From assembly GCA_963854835.1 (NCBI GenBank), contig OY978525.1, positions 52,807,429-52,871,428 of the forward strand: 64,000 nt of DNA, written 5' to 3'. Every line of letters starts with the position of its first letter. Position 1 is the first letter of the stretch. The notes below the pieces were generated by a model. The model made no database searches and had not been told where the DNA came from. It was given only the letters and a program-made list of their open reading frames with translations. The position numbers were made by a program, and so were the translations under genes. Below are positions 12,050 through 26,773 of the stretch, in pieces. The DNA is from Megamerina dolium (taxonomy: Eukaryota > Arthropoda > Insecta > Diptera > Megamerinidae).

Positions 12050-13100
12050 TAAAAAATCGAGAAAAACACAGATTGTGGCCGAAATATATTGTTTTGAATG
12101 GGCTTGAACAAGTAAATTCAAAACATATTATTTCTTCTAAAAACCGTGAAAAATACAGATTGTGGCCGAAATATATTGTTTTTAAGGGGCTTGAACAAGT
12201 AAATTCAAAATCCATTATTTTTTCTAAAAATCGTGAAAAATACAGATTGTGGCCGAAATATATTGTTTTGAAGGGGCTTGAACAAGTAAATTCAAAATCC
12301 ATTATTTTTTCTAAAAATCGTGAAAAATACAATTGTGGCCGAAATATATTGTTTTGAAGGGGCTTGAACACGTAAATTCTAAACACATTATTTTCATTAA
12401 AAATTGTGAATAATACAGATTGTGGCCGAAATATATTGTTTTGAAGGGGCTTGAACAAGTAAACTCAAAATCCATTAATTTCACTGAAAATGGTAAAAAA
12501 AAACAGATTGTGGCTGAAACATATTGTTTTGAAAAGACTTGAACATTAAATCCATAATTTTCACTAAAAATCGTGAAAAATGCACATTGTGACCGAAATA
12601 TATTGTTTTGAAGAGGCTTGAACAAGTAAATGCAAAATCCATTATTTTCATTAAAAAATCGTGAAAAACAGATTGTAGCCGAAATATGCTGTTTTGAGGA
12701 GGCTTGAACAAGTAAATTCAAAACACATTATTTCTTCTACAAATCGTGAAAAATACAGATTGTGGCCGAAATATATTTTTTTGAAAGGGCTTGAACAAGT
12801 AAATTCAGAATGCATTATTTTCACTAAAAATCGTGAAAAATACAGATTGTGGCCGAAATATATTGTTTTGAAGGGGCTTGAACAAGTAAATTCAAAATGC
12901 ATTATTTTCACTAAAAATCGTGAAAAATACAGATTGTGCCCGAAACATATTGTTTATAATGGGCTTGAACAAGTAAATCTAAAATCCATTATTTTCATTA
13001 AAAAATCTAGAAAAATACATATTGTGGCCGAAATATATTGTTTTGAAGGGGCTTTAACAAGTAAGTTCAAAATCCATTATTTTCATTAAAAATCGTGAAA
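12050..13100. repeat. Segmental satellite duplication B, copy 1 (partner at +13673 bp)
   Basis: About 1.05 kb matching 25723-26773 at a constant 13673-bp offset (landmarks 12073/25746, 12311/25984, 12651/26324 and 12694/26367). The blocks share the rare CTTTAACAAGTAAGTTC at the 3' end. Beyond it the flanks differ (CAGACTGTAGCC here, CAGATCGTGGCC there). The first part also matches about 5700-5960. Confidence 0.8.
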
Positions 13101-13459
13101 AATACAGACTGTAGCCGAAATATATTGTTTTGAGGAGGCTTGAACAAGTAAATTCAAATTCCATTATTTCTTCAAAAAATCGTGAAAAAAACAGATTGTA
13201 GCCGAAATATATTGTTTTGAAGGGGCTTGAACAAGTAAATTCAAAAGCCATTATGTTCATTAAAAATCGTGAAAAATACAGATTGTGGCCGAAATATATT
13301 GTTTTGAAGGGGCGTGAACAAGTAAATTCAAAATCCATTATTGAAAAATACAGACTGTAGCCGAAATATATTGTTTTGAGGAGGCTTGAACAAGTAAATT
13401 CAAATTCCATTATTTCTTCAAAAAATCGTGAAAAAAACAGATTGTAGCCGAAATATATT

Positions 13460-14355
13460 GTTTTGAAGGGGCTTGAAAAAGTAAATTCAAAATCCATTAT
13501 TTTCACTAAAAATTGTGAAAAATACAGATTGTGGCCGAAATATATTGTTTAGAAGGCGCTCGAACAAGTAAATCTAAAATCCATTATTTTCATTAAAAAA
13601 TCGAGAAAAATACAGATTGTGGTCGAAATATATTGTTTTGAATGGGCTTGAAAAAGTAAATTCAAAACATATTATTTCTTCTAAAAACCGTGAAAAATAC
13701 AGATTGTGGCCGAAATATATTGTTTTGAAGGCGCTTGAACAAGTAAATTCAAAATCCATTATTTTCTTTAAAAAATCGAGAAAAATACAGATTGTGGCCG
13801 AAATATATTGTTTTGAATGGGCTTGAACAAGTAAATTCAAAATGCATTATTTTCACTAAAAATCGTGAAAAATACAGATTGTGGCCGAAATATATTGTTT
13901 TGAAGGGGCTTGAACAAGTAAATTCAAAATGCATTATTTTCACTAAAAATCGTGAAAAATACAGATTGTGCCCGAAACATATTGTTTAGAATGGGCTTGA
14001 ACTAGTAAATCTAAAATCCATTATTTTCATTAAAAAATCTAGAAAAATACATATTGTGGCCGAAATATATTGTTTTGAAGGGGCTTGAACAAGTAAATTC
14101 AAAATCCATTATTTTCATTAAAAAGTCGAGAAAAATACAGATTGTGGCCGAAATATATTGTTTTGAATGGGCTTGAACAAGTAAATTCAATATCAATTAT
14201 TTTCATTAAAAATCGTGAAAAATACAGATTGTGGCCGAAATATATTGTTTTGAAGGGGCTTGAACAAGTAAACTCAAAATCCATTAATTTCACTGAAAAT
14301 GGTAAAAAAACAGATTGTGCCCGAAACATATTGTTTAGAATGGGCTTGAACAAGT
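13460..14355. repeat. Segmental satellite duplication C, first copy (partners at +4505 and +15684 bp)
   Basis: About 0.9 kb. It matches 29145-30039 at an offset of 15684 bp (13574/29258, 13749/29433, 14011/29695, 14099/29783). From about 13685 onward it also matches 18190 onward at an offset of 4505 bp. The 13.7 kb and 18.2 kb copies share private changes (CTTGAACTAGTAAATC at 14000/18505 and AATTCAATATCAATTATT near 14190/18695) that the 29 kb copy lacks, so these two are the most recent pair. Confidence 0.82.
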
Positions 14356-16715
14356 AAATTCAAAATCCATTATTTTCACTAAAAATCGTGAAAAATACAG
14401 ATTGTGCCCGAAATATATTGTTTAGAAGGGGCTTGAACAAGTAAATTCAAAACATATTATTTCTTCTACAAATCGTGAAAAATACAGATTGTGGCCGAAA
14501 TATATTTTTTTGAAGGGGCTTGAACAAGTAAATTCAAAATGCATTATTTTCACTAAAAATCGTGAAAAATACAGATTGTGCCCGAAACATATTGTTTAGA
14601 ATGGGCTTGAACAAGTAAATCTAAAATCCATTATTTTCATTAAAAAATCTAGAAAAATACATATTGTGGCCGAAATATATTTTTTTGAAGTGGCTTGGAC
14701 AAGTAAATTCAAAATGCATTATTTTAACTAAAAATCGTGAAAAATACAGATTGTGCCCGAAACATATTGTTTTAAAAAGACTTGAACATTAAATCCATAA
14801 TTTTCACTAAAAATCGTGAAAAATGCACATTGTGACCGAAATATATTGTTTTGAAGAGGCTTGAACAAGTAAATGCAAAATCCATTATTTGCATTAAAAA
14901 ATCGTGAAAAACAGATTGTAGCCGAAATATGCTGTTTTGAGGAGGCTTGAACAAGTAAATTCAAAACACATTATTTCTTCTACAAATCGTGAAAAATACA
15001 GATTGTGGCCGAAACATATTGTTTAGAATGGGCTTGAACAAGTAAATTCAAAATGCATTATTTTCACTAAAAATCGTGAAAAATACAGATTGTGCCCGAA
15101 ACATATTGTTTAGAATGGGCTTGAACAAGTAAATTCAAAATCCATTATTTTCACTAAAAATCGTGAAAAATACAGATTGTGCCCGAAATATATTGATAGA
15201 AGGGGCTTGAACAAGTAAATTCAAAACATATTATTTCTTCTACAAATCGTGAAAAATACAGATTGTGGCCGAAATATATTTTTTTGAAGGGGCTTGAACA
15301 AGTAAATTCAAAATGCATTATTTTCACAAAAATCCTGAAAAATACAGATTGTGCCCGAAACATATTGTTTAGAATGGGCTTGAACAAGTAAATCTAAAAT
15401 CCATTATTTTCATTAAAAAATCTAGAAAAATACATATTGTGGCCGAAATATATTTTTTTGAAGTGGCTTGGACAAGTAAATTCAAAATGCATTATTTTAA
15501 CTAAAAATCGTGAAAAATACAGATTGTGCCCGAAACATATTGTTTTAAAAAGACTTGAACATTAAATCCATAATTTTCACTAAAAATCGTGAAAAATGCA
15601 CATTGTGACCGAAATATATTGTTTTGAAGAGGCTTGAACAAGTAAATGCAAAATCCATTATTTGCATTAAAAAATCGTGAAAAACAGATTGTAGCCGAAA
15701 TATGCTGTTTTGAGGAGGCTTGAACAAGTAAATTCAAAACACATTATTTCTTCTACAAATCGTGAAAAATACAGATTGTGGCCGAAACATATTGTTTAGA
15801 ATGGGCTTGAACAAGTAAATTCAAAATGCATTATTTTCACTAAAAATCGTGAAAAATACAGATTGTGCCCGAAACATATTGTTTAGAATGGGCTTGAACA
15901 AGTAAATTCAAAATCCATTATTTTCACTAAAAATCGTGAAAAATACAGATTGTGCCCGAAATATATTGATAGAAGGGGCTTGAACAAGTAAATTCAAAAT
16001 GCATTATTTTAACTAAAAATCGTGAAAAATACAGATTGTGCCCGAAACATATTGTTTAGAATGGGCTTGAACAAGTAAATCTAAAATCCATTATTTTCAT
16101 TAAAAAATCTAGAAAAATACATATTGTGGCCGAAATATATATTTTTTGAAGGGGCTTGAACAAGTAAATTCAAAATGCATTATTTTAACTAAAAATCGTG
16201 AAAAATACAGTTTGTGCCCGAAACATATTGTTTAGAATGGGCTTGAACAAGTAAATCTAAAATCCATTATTTTCATTAAAAAATCTAGAAAAATACATAT
16301 TGTGGCCGAAATATATTGTTTTGAATGGGCTTGAACAAGTAAATTCAAAATCCATTATTTTCATTAAAAAATCGAGAAAAATACAGATTGTGGCCGAAAT
16401 ATATTGTTTAGAAGGGGCTTGAACAAGTAAATTCAAAATCCATTATTTTCATTAAAAAATCGAGAAAAATACAGATTGTGGCCGAAATATATTGTTTTGA
16501 ATTGGCTTGAACAAGTAAATTCAAAATCCATTATTTTCATTAAAAAATCGAGAAAAATACAGATTGTGGCCGAAATATATTGTTTTGAATGGGCTTGAAC
16601 AAGTAAATTCAAAATCCATTATTTTCATTAAAAAATCGAGAAAAATACAGATTGTGGCCGAAATATATTGTTTTGAATTGGCTTGAACAAGTAAATTCCA
16701 AATCCATTATTTTTT

Positions 16716-17141
16716 CTAAAAATCGTGAAAAATACAATTGTGGCCGAAATATATTGTTTTGAAGGGGCTTGAACAAGTAAATTCAAAATCCATTATTTTC
16801 ATTAAAAATCGTGAAAAATACAGATTGTAGCCGAAATATATTGTTTTGAAGGGGCTTGAACAAGTAAAATCAAAATCCATTAATTTCACTGAAAATGGTA
16901 AAAAAACAGATTGTGGCTGAAACATATTGTTTTGAAAATGCTTGAACATGAAATCCATAATTTTCACTAAAAATCGTGAAAAATGCACATTGTGACCGAA
17001 ATATATTGTTTTGAAGAGGCTTGAACAAGTAAATGCAAAATCCATTATTTTCATTAAAAAATCGTGAAAAACAGATTGTAGCCGAAATATGCTGTTTTGA
17101 GGAGGCTTGAACAAGTAAATTCAAAACACATTATTTCTTCT
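16716..17141. repeat. Short-monomer signature block
   Basis: Same monomer order as at 1978. By eye this copy appears identical over its length to those at 19853, 21846 and 40564. Confidence 0.8.
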
Positions 17142-18189
17142 ACAAATCGTGAAAAATACAGATTGTGGCCGAAACATATTGTTTAGAATGGGCTTGAACA
17201 AGTAAATTCAAAATCCATTATTTTCACTAAAAATCGTGAAAAATACAGATTGTGCCCGAAACATATTGTTTAGAATGGGCTTGAACAAGTAAATTCAAAA
17301 TCCATTATTTTCACTAAAAATCGTGAAAAATACAGATTGTGCCCGAAATATATTGATAGAAGAGGCTTGAACAAGTAAATTCAAAACATATTATTTCTTC
17401 TACAAATCGTGAAAAATACAGATTGTGGCCGAAATATATTTTTTTGAAGGGGCTTGAACAAGTAAATTCAAAATGCATTATTTTAACTAAAAATCGTGAA
17501 AAATACAGATTGTGCCCGAAACATATTGTTTAGAATGGGCTTGAACAAGTAAATCTAAAATCCATTATTTTCATTAAAAAATCTAGAAAAATACATATTG
17601 TGGCCGAAATATATTTTTTTGAAGGGGCTTGAACAAGTAAATTCAAAATGTATTATTTTCACTAAAAATCGTGAAAAATACAGATTATGCCCGAAACATA
17701 TTGTTTAGAATGGGCTTGAACAAGTAAATCTAAAATCCATTATTTTCATTAAAAAATCTAGAAAAATACATATTGTGGCCGAAATATATTGTTTTGAAGG
17801 GGCTTGAACAAGTAAATTCAAAATGCATTATTTTAACTAAAAATCGTGAAAAATACAGATTGTGCCCGAAACATATTGTTTAGAATGGGCTTGAACAAGT
17901 AAATTCAAAATCCATTATTTTCACTAAAAATCGTGAAAAATACAGATTGTGCCCGAAATATATTGATAGAAGGGGCTTGAACAAGTAAATTCAAAATGCA
18001 TTATTTTAACTAAAAATCGTGAAAAATACAGATTGTGCCCGAAACATATTGTTTAGAATGGGCTTGAACAAGTAAATCTAAAATCCATTATTTTCATTAA
18101 AAAATCTAGAAAAATACATATTGTGGCCGAAATATATATTTTTTGAAGGGGCTTGAACAAGTAAATTCAAAATGCATTATTTTAACTAA

Positions 18190-19714
18190 AAACCGTGAAA
18201 AATACAGATTGTGGCCGAAATATATTGTTTTGAAGGCGCTTGAACAAGTAAATTCAAAATCCATTATTTTCTTTAAAAAATCGAGAAAAATACAGATTGT
18301 GGCCGAAATATATTGTTTTGAATGGGCTTGAACAAGTAAATTCAAAATGCATTATTTTCACTAAAAATCGTGAAAAATACAGATTGTGGCCGAAATATAT
18401 TGTTTTGAAGGGGCTTGAACAAGTAAATTCAAAATGCATTATTTTCACTAAAAATCGTGAAAAATACAGATTGTGCCCGAAACATATTGTTTAGAATGGG
18501 CTTGAACTAGTAAATCTAAAATCCATTATTTTCATTAAAAAATCTAGAAAAATACATATTGTGGCCGAAATATATTGTTTTGAAGGGGCTTGAACAAGTA
18601 AATTCAAAATCCATTATTTTCATTAAAAAGTCGAGAAAAATACAGATTGTGGCCGAAATATATTGTTTTGAATGGGCTTGAACAAGTAAATTCAATATCA
18701 ATTATTTTCATTAAAAATCGTGAAAAATACAGATTGTGGCCGAAATATATTGTTTTGAAGGGGCTTGAACAAGTAAACTCAAAATCCATTAATTTCACTG
18801 AAAATGGTAAAAAAACAGATTGTGCCCGAAACATATTGTTTAGAATGGGCTTGAACAAGTAAATTCAAAATCCATTATTTTCACTAAAAATCGTGAAAAA
18901 TACAGATTGTGCCCGAAATATATTGTTTAGAAGGGGCTTGAACAAGTAAATTCAAAACATATTATTTCTTCTACAAATCGTGAAAAATACAGATTGTGGC
19001 CGAAATATATTTTTTTGAAGGGGCTTGAACAAGTAAATTCAAAATGCATTATTTTCACTAAAAATCGTGAAAAATACAGATTGTGCCCGAAACATATTGT
19101 TTAGAATGGGCTTGAACAAGTAAATCTAAAATCCATTATTTTCATTAAAAAATCTAGAAAAATACATATTGTGGCCGAAATATATTTTTTTGAAGTGGCT
19201 TGGACAAGTGCAATGCATTATTTTAACTAAAAATCGTGAAAAATACAGATTGTGCCCGAAACATATTGTTTTAAAAAGACTTGAACATTAAATCCATAAT
19301 TTTCACTAAAAATCGTGAAAAATGCACATTGTGACCGAAATATATTGTTTTGAAGAGGCTTGAACAAGTAAATGCAAAATCCATTATTTGCATTAAAAAA
19401 TCGTGAAAAACAGATTGTAGCCGAAATATGCTGTTTTGAGGAGGCTTGAACAAGTAAATTCAAAACACATTATTTCTTCTACAAATCGTGAAAAATACAG
19501 ATTGTGGCCGAAACATATTGTTTAGAATGGGCTTGAACAAGTAAATTCAAAATGCATTATTTTCACTAAAAATCGTGAAAAATACAGATTGTGCCCGAAA
19601 CATATTGTTTAGAATGGGCTTGAACAAGTAAATTCAAAATCCATTATTTTCACTAAAAATCGTGAAAAATACAGATTGTGCCCGAAATATATTGATAGAA
19701 GGGGCTTGAACAAG
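18190..19714. repeat. Segmental satellite duplication C, second copy
   Basis: Matches 13685-15215. The offset is 4505 bp up to about 19208 and 4499 bp after it, because 6 bp are missing at 19208-19213 (CAAGTGCAATGC against CAAGTAAATTCAAAATGC). The tail also matches 15480-16090 at an offset of 3726 bp. Confidence 0.8.
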
Positions 19715-19852
19715 TAAATTCAAAATGCATTATTTTAACTAAAAATCGTGAAAAATACAGATTGTGCCCGAAACATATTGTTTAGAATGGGCTTGAACAA
19801 GTAAATCTAAAATCCATTATTGAACAAGTAAATTCCAAATCCATTATTTTTT

Positions 19853-20278
19853 CTAAAAATCGTGAAAAATACAATTGTGGCCGAAATATATTGTTTTGAA
19901 GGGGCTTGAACAAGTAAATTCAAAATCCATTATTTTCATTAAAAATCGTGAAAAATACAGATTGTAGCCGAAATATATTGTTTTGAAGGGGCTTGAACAA
20001 GTAAAATCAAAATCCATTAATTTCACTGAAAATGGTAAAAAAACAGATTGTGGCTGAAACATATTGTTTTGAAAATGCTTGAACATGAAATCCATAATTT
20101 TCACTAAAAATCGTGAAAAATGCACATTGTGACCGAAATATATTGTTTTGAAGAGGCTTGAACAAGTAAATGCAAAATCCATTATTTTCATTAAAAAATC
20201 GTGAAAAACAGATTGTAGCCGAAATATGCTGTTTTGAGGAGGCTTGAACAAGTAAATTCAAAACACATTATTTCTTCT
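19853..20278. repeat. Short-monomer signature block beside a truncation junction
   Basis: Appears identical to 16716-17141. It is entered through a deletion junction at about 19820, so the usual GAATTGG monomer is cut to its last part. Confidence 0.8.
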
Positions 20279-21719
20279 ACAAATCGTGAAAAATACAGAT
20301 TGTGGCCGAAACATATTGTTTAGAATAGGCTTGAACAAGTAAATTCAAAATCCATTATTTTCACTAAAAATCGTGAAAAATACAGATTGTGCCCGAAACA
20401 TATTGTTTAGAATGGGCTTGAACAAGTAAATTCAAAATCCATTATTTTCACTAAAAATCGTGAAAAATACAGATTGTGCCCGAAATATATTGATAGAAGA
20501 GGCTTGAACAAGTAAATTCAAAACATATTATTTCTTCTACAAATCGTGAAAAATACAGATTGTGGCCGAAATATATTTTTTTGAAGGGGCTTGAACAAGT
20601 AAATTCAAAATGCATTATTTTAACTAAAAATCGTGAAAAATACAGATTGTGCCCGAAACATATTGTTTAGAATGGGCTTGAACAAGTAAATCTAAAATCC
20701 ATTATTTTCATTAAAAAATCTAGAAAAATACATATTGTGGCCGAAATATATTTTTTTGAAGGGGCTTGAACAAGTAAATTCAAAATGTATTATTTTCACT
20801 AAAAATCGTGAAAAATACAGATTATGCCCGAAACATATTGTTTAGAATGGGCTTGAACAAGTAAATCTAAAATCCATTATTTTCATTAAAAAATCTAGAA
20901 AAATACATATTGTGGCCGAAATATATTGTTTTGAAGGGGCTTGAACAAGTAAATTCAAAATGCATTATTTTAACTAAAAATCGTGAAAAATACAGATTGT
21001 GCCCGAAACATATTGTTTAGAATGGGCTTGAACAAGTAAATTCAAAATCCATTATTTTCACTAAAAATCGTGAAAAATACAGATTGTGGCCGAAATATAT
21101 TTTTTTGAAGGGGCTTGAACAAGTAAATTCAAAATGCATTATTTTAACTAAAAATCGTGAAAAATACAGATTGTGCCCGAAACATATTGTTTAGAATGGG
21201 CTTGAACAAGTAAATTCAAAATCCATTATTTTCACTAAAAATCGTGAAAAATACAGATTGTGCCCGAAATATATTTTTTTGAAGGGGCTTGAACAAGTAA
21301 ATTCAAAATGCATTATTTTAACTAAAAATCGTGAAAAATACAGATTGTGCCCGAAACATATGGTTTAGAATGGGCTTGAACAAGTAAATCTAAAATCCAT
21401 TATTTTCATTAAAAAATCTAGAAAAATACATATTGTGGCCGAAATATATATTTTTTGAAGGGGCTTGAACAAGTAAATTCAAAATGCATTATTTTAACTG
21501 AAAATGGTAAAAAAACAGATTGTGCCCGAAACATATTGTTTAGAATGGGCTTGAACAAGTAAATTCAAAATCCATTATTTTCACTAAAAATCGTGAAAAA
21601 TACAGATTGTGCCCGAAATATATTGTTTAGAAGGGGCTTGAACAAGTAAATTCAAAACATATTATTTCTTCTACAAATCGTGAAAAATACAGATTGTGGC
21701 CGAAATATATTGTTTTGAA

Positions 21720-23770
21720 TGGGCTTGAACAAGTAAATTCAAAATCCATTATTTTCATTAAAAAATCGAGAAAAATACAGATTGTGGCCGAAATATATTG
21801 TTTTGAATTGGCTTGAACAAGTAAATTCCAAATCCATTATTTTTTCTAAAAATCGTGAAAAATACAATTGTGGCCGAAATATATTGTTTTGAAGGGGCTT
21901 GAACAAGTAAATTCAAAATCCATTATTTTCATTAAAAATCGTGAAAAATACAGATTGTAGCCGAAATATATTGTTTTGAAGGGGCTTGAACAAGTAAAAT
22001 CAAAATCCATTAATTTCACTGAAAATGGTAAAAAAACAGATTGTGGCTGAAACATATTGTTTTGAAAATGCTTGAACATGAAATCCATAATTTTCACTAA
22101 AAATCGTGAAAAATGCACATTGTGACCGAAATATATTGTTTTGAAGAGGCTTGAACAAGTAAATGCAAAATCCATTATTTTCATTAAAAAATCGTGAAAA
22201 ACAGATTGTAGCCGAAATATGCTGTTTTGAGGAGGCTTGAACAAGTAAATTCAAAACACATTATTTCTTCTACAAATCGTGAAAAATACAGATTGTGGCC
22301 GAAATATATTGTTTTGAAGGGGCTTGAACAAGTAAATTCAAAATCCATTATTTTTTCTAAAAATCGTGAAAAATACAGATTGTGGCCGAAATATATTGTT
22401 TTGAAGGGGCTTGAACAAGTAAATTCAAAATCCATTATTTTTTCTAAAAATCGTGTAAAATACAATTGTGGCCGAAATATATTGTTTTGAAGGGGCTTGA
22501 ACACGTAAATTCTAAACACATTATTTTCATTAAAAATTGTGAATAATACAGATTGTGGCCGAAATATATTGTTTTGAAGGGGCTTGAACAAGTAAACTCA
22601 AAATCCATTAATTTCACTGAAAATGGTAAAAAAAACAGATTGTGGCTGAAACATATTGTTTTGAAAAGACGTGAACATTAAATCCATAATTTTCACTAAA
22701 AATCGTGAAAAATGCACATTGTGACCGAAATATATTGTTTTGAAAAGGCTTGAACAAGTAAATGCAAAATCTATTATTTTCATTAAAAAATCGTGAAAAA
22801 CAGATTGTAGCCGAAATATGCTGTTTTGAGAAGGCTTGAACAAGTAAATTCAAAATCCATTATTTTTTCTAAAAATCGTGAAAAATACAATTGTGTCCGA
22901 AATATATTGTTTTGAAGGGGCTTGAACGCGTAAATTCTAAACACATTATTTTCATTAAAAATTGTGAATAATACAGATTGTGGCCGAAATATATTGTTTT
23001 GAAGGGGCTTGAACAAGTAAACTCAAAATCTATTAATTTCACTGAAAATGGTAAAAAAAACAGATTGTGGCTGAAACATATTGTTTTGAAAAGACGTGAA
23101 CATTAAATCCATAATTTTCACTAAAAATCGTCAAAAATGTACATTGTGACCGAAATATATTGTTTTGAAAAGGCTCGAACAAGTAAATGCAAAATCCATT
23201 ATTTTCATTAAAAAATCGTGAAAAACAGATTGTAGCCGAAATATGCTGTTTTGAGGAGGCTTGAACAAGTAAATTCAAAACACATTATTTTTTCTACAAA
23301 TCGTGAAAAATACAGATTGTGGCGGAAATATATTTTTTTTAAAAGGGCTTGAACAAGTAAATTCAAAATGCATTATTTTAACTAAAAATCGTGAAAAATA
23401 CAGATTGTGCCCGAAACATATTGTTTTGAAAAGGCTTGAACATTAAATCCATAATTTTCACTAAAAATCGTGATAAATGCACATTGTGACCGAAATATAT
23501 TGTTTTGAAGAGGCTTGAACAAGTAAACGCAAAATCCATTATTTTCATTAAAAAATCGTGAAAAACAGATTGTAGACGAAATATGCTGTTTTGAGGAGGC
23601 TTGAACAAGTAAATTCAAAACACATTATTTCTTCTACAAATCGTGAAAAATACAGATTGTGGCCGAAACATATTGTTTAGAATGGGCTTGAACAAGTAAA
23701 TTCAAAATCCATTATTTTCACTAAAAATCGTGAAAAATACAGATTGTGCCCCAAACATATTGTTTAGAAT
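21720..23770. repeat. Segmental satellite duplication D, copy 1 (partner at +18718 bp, across the retroelement)
   Basis: About 2.05 kb matching 40438-42489. The offset is 18718 bp at 21846/40564, 22184/40902, 22598/41316 and 22783/41501, and 18719-18720 bp later because of A-run length changes. Shared rare features include CTTGAACACGTAAATTC, GTGAATAATACAG, AAAGACGTGAACATTAAATC and GTCAAAAATGTACATTG. Confidence 0.82.
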
Positions 23771-25722
23771 GGGCTTGAACAAGTAAATTCAAAATCCATT
23801 TTCACTAAAAATCGTGAAAAATACATATTGTGGCCGAAATATATATTTTTTGAAGGGGCTTGAACAAGTAAATTCAAAATGCATTATTTTAACTAAAAAT
23901 CGTGAAAAATACAGATTGTGCCCGAAACATATTGTTCTGAATGGGCTTGAACAAGTAAATCTAAAATCCATTATTTTCATTAAAAAATCTAGAAAAATAC
24001 ATATTGTGGCCGAAATATATTTTTTTGAAGGGGCTTGAACAAGTAAATTCAAAATGCATTATTTTCACTAAAAATCGTGAAAAATACAGATTGTGCCCGA
24101 AACATATTGTTTAGAATGGGCTTGAACAAGTAAATCTAAAATCCATTATTTTCATTAAAAAATCTAGAAAAATACATATTGTGGCCGAAATATATTGTTT
24201 TGAAGGGGCTTGAACAAGTAAATTCAAAATCCATTATTTTCACTAAAAATCGTGAAAAATACATATTGTGGCCGAAATATATATTTTTTGAAGGGGCTTG
24301 AACAAGTAAATTCAAAATCCATTATTTTCACTAAAAATCGTGAAAAATACAGATTGTGCCCGAAACATATTGTTTAGAATGGGCTTGAACAAGTAAATTC
24401 AAAATCCATTATTTTCACTAAAAATCGAGAAAAATACAGATTGTGCCCGAAATATATTGATAGAAGGGGCTTGAACAAGTAAATTCAAAACATATTATTT
24501 CTTCTACAAATCGTGAAAAATACAGATTGTGGCCGAAATATATTTTTTTGAAGGGGCTTGAACAAGTAAATTCAAAATGCATTATTTTCACTAAAAATCG
24601 TGAAAAATACAGATAGTGCCCGAAGCATATTGTTTAGAATGGGCTTGAACAAGTAAATCTAAAATCCATTATTTTCATTAAAAAATCTAGAAAAATACAT
24701 ATTGTGGCCGAAATATATTTTTTTGAAGGGGCTTGAACAAGTAAATTCAAAATGCATTATTTTCACTAAAAATCGTGAAAAATACATATTGTGGCCGAAA
24801 TATATTCTTTTGAAGGGGCTTGAACAAGTAAATTCAAAATCCATTATTTTCATTAAAAATCGTGAAAAATACAGATTGTGCCCGAAATATATTGTTTAGA
24901 AGGGGCTTGAACAAGTAAATCTAAAATCCATTATTTTCATTAAAAAATCTAGAAAAATACATATTGTGGCCGAAATATATTTTTTTGAAGGGGATGGAAC
25001 AAGTAAATTCAAAATGCATTATTTTCACTAAAAATCGTGAAAAATACATATTGTGGCCGAAATATATTCTTTTGAAGGGGCTTGAACAAGTAAATTCAAA
25101 ATCCATTATTTTCATTAAAAATCGTGAAAAATACAGATTGTAGCCGAAATATACTGTTTTGAACTGGCTTGAACAAGTAAATTCAAAATCCATTATTTCT
25201 TCTACAAATCGTGAAAAATACAGATTGTGGCTAAAACATATTGTTTTGAGGAGGCTTGAACAAGTAAATTCATAATCCATTATTTTCACTAAAAATCGTA
25301 AAAAATACAGATTGTGGCCGAAATATATTGTTTTGAAGGGGCTTGAACAAGTAAATTCAAAATCCATTATTTTTTGTAAAAATCGTGAAAAATAAAATTG
25401 TGGCCGAATTATATTGTTTTGAAGGGGCTTGAACAAGTATATTCAAAATGCATTATTTTCACTAAAAATCGTGAAAAATACAGATCGTGGTCGAAACATA
25501 CTGTTTAGAAGGGGCTTGCACAAGTAAATCTAAAATCCATTATTTTCATTAAAAAATCTAGAAAAATACAGATTGTGGCCGAAATATATGTTTTGAAGGG
25601 GCTTGAACAAGTAAATTCAAAATGCATTATTTCATTAAAAATCGTGAAAAATACAGATCGTAGCCGAAATATATTGTTTAGAAGGGGCTTGAACAAGTAA
25701 ATCTAAACTCCATTATTTTAAT

Positions 25723-26773
25723 TAAAAAATCGAGAAAAACACAGATTGTGGCCGAAATATATTGTTTTGAATGGGCTTGAACAAGTAAATTCAAAACATA
25801 TTATTTCTTCTAAAAACCGTGAAAAATACAGATTGTGGCCGAAATATATTGTTTTTAAGGGGCTTGAACAAGTAAATTCAAAATCCATTATTTTTTCTAA
25901 AAATCGTGAAAAATACAGATTGTGGCCGAAATATATTGTTTTGAAGGGGCTTGAACAAGTAAATTCAAAATCCATTATTTTTTCTAAAACTCGTGAAAAA
26001 TACAATTGTGGCCGAAATATATTGTTTTGAAGGGGCTTGAACACGTAAATTCTAAACACATTATTTTCATTAAAAATTGTGAATAATACAGATTGTGGCC
26101 GAAATATATTGTTTTGAAGGGGCTTGAACAAGTAAACTCAAAATCCATTAATTTCACTGAAAATGGTAAAAAAAAACAGATTGTGGCTGAAACATATTGT
26201 TTTGAAAAGACTTGAACATTAAATCCATAATTTTCACTAAAAATCGTGAAAAATGCACATTGTGACCGAAATATATTGTTTTGAAGAGGCTTGAACAAGT
26301 AAATGCAAAATCCATTATTTTCATTAAAAAATCGTGAAAAACAGATTGTAGCCGAAATATGCTGTTTTGAGGAGGCTTGAACAAGTAAATTCAAAACACA
26401 TTATTTCTTCTACAAATCGTGAAAAATACAGATTGTGGCCGAAATATATTTTTTTGAAAGGGCTTGAACAAGTAAATTCAGAATGCATTATTTTCACTAA
26501 AAATCGTGAAAAATACAGATTGTGGCCGAAATATATTGTTTTGAAGGGGCTTGAACAAGTAAATTCAAAATGCATTATTTTCACTAAAAATCGTGAAAAA
26601 TACAGATTGTGCCCGAAACATATGGTTTAGAATGGGCTTGAACAAGTAAATCTAAAATTCATTATTTTCATTAAAAAATCTAGAAAAATACATATTGTGG
26701 CCGAAATATATTGTTTTGAAGGGGCTTTAACAAGTAAGTTCAAAATCCATTATTTTCATTAAAAATCGTGAAA
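25723..26773. repeat. Segmental satellite duplication B, copy 2
   Basis: Partner of 12050-13100. Point differences include TAAAACTCGTG here against TAAAAATCGTG, and CATATGGTTTAG against CATATTGTTTATAATGGG. Confidence 0.8.
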
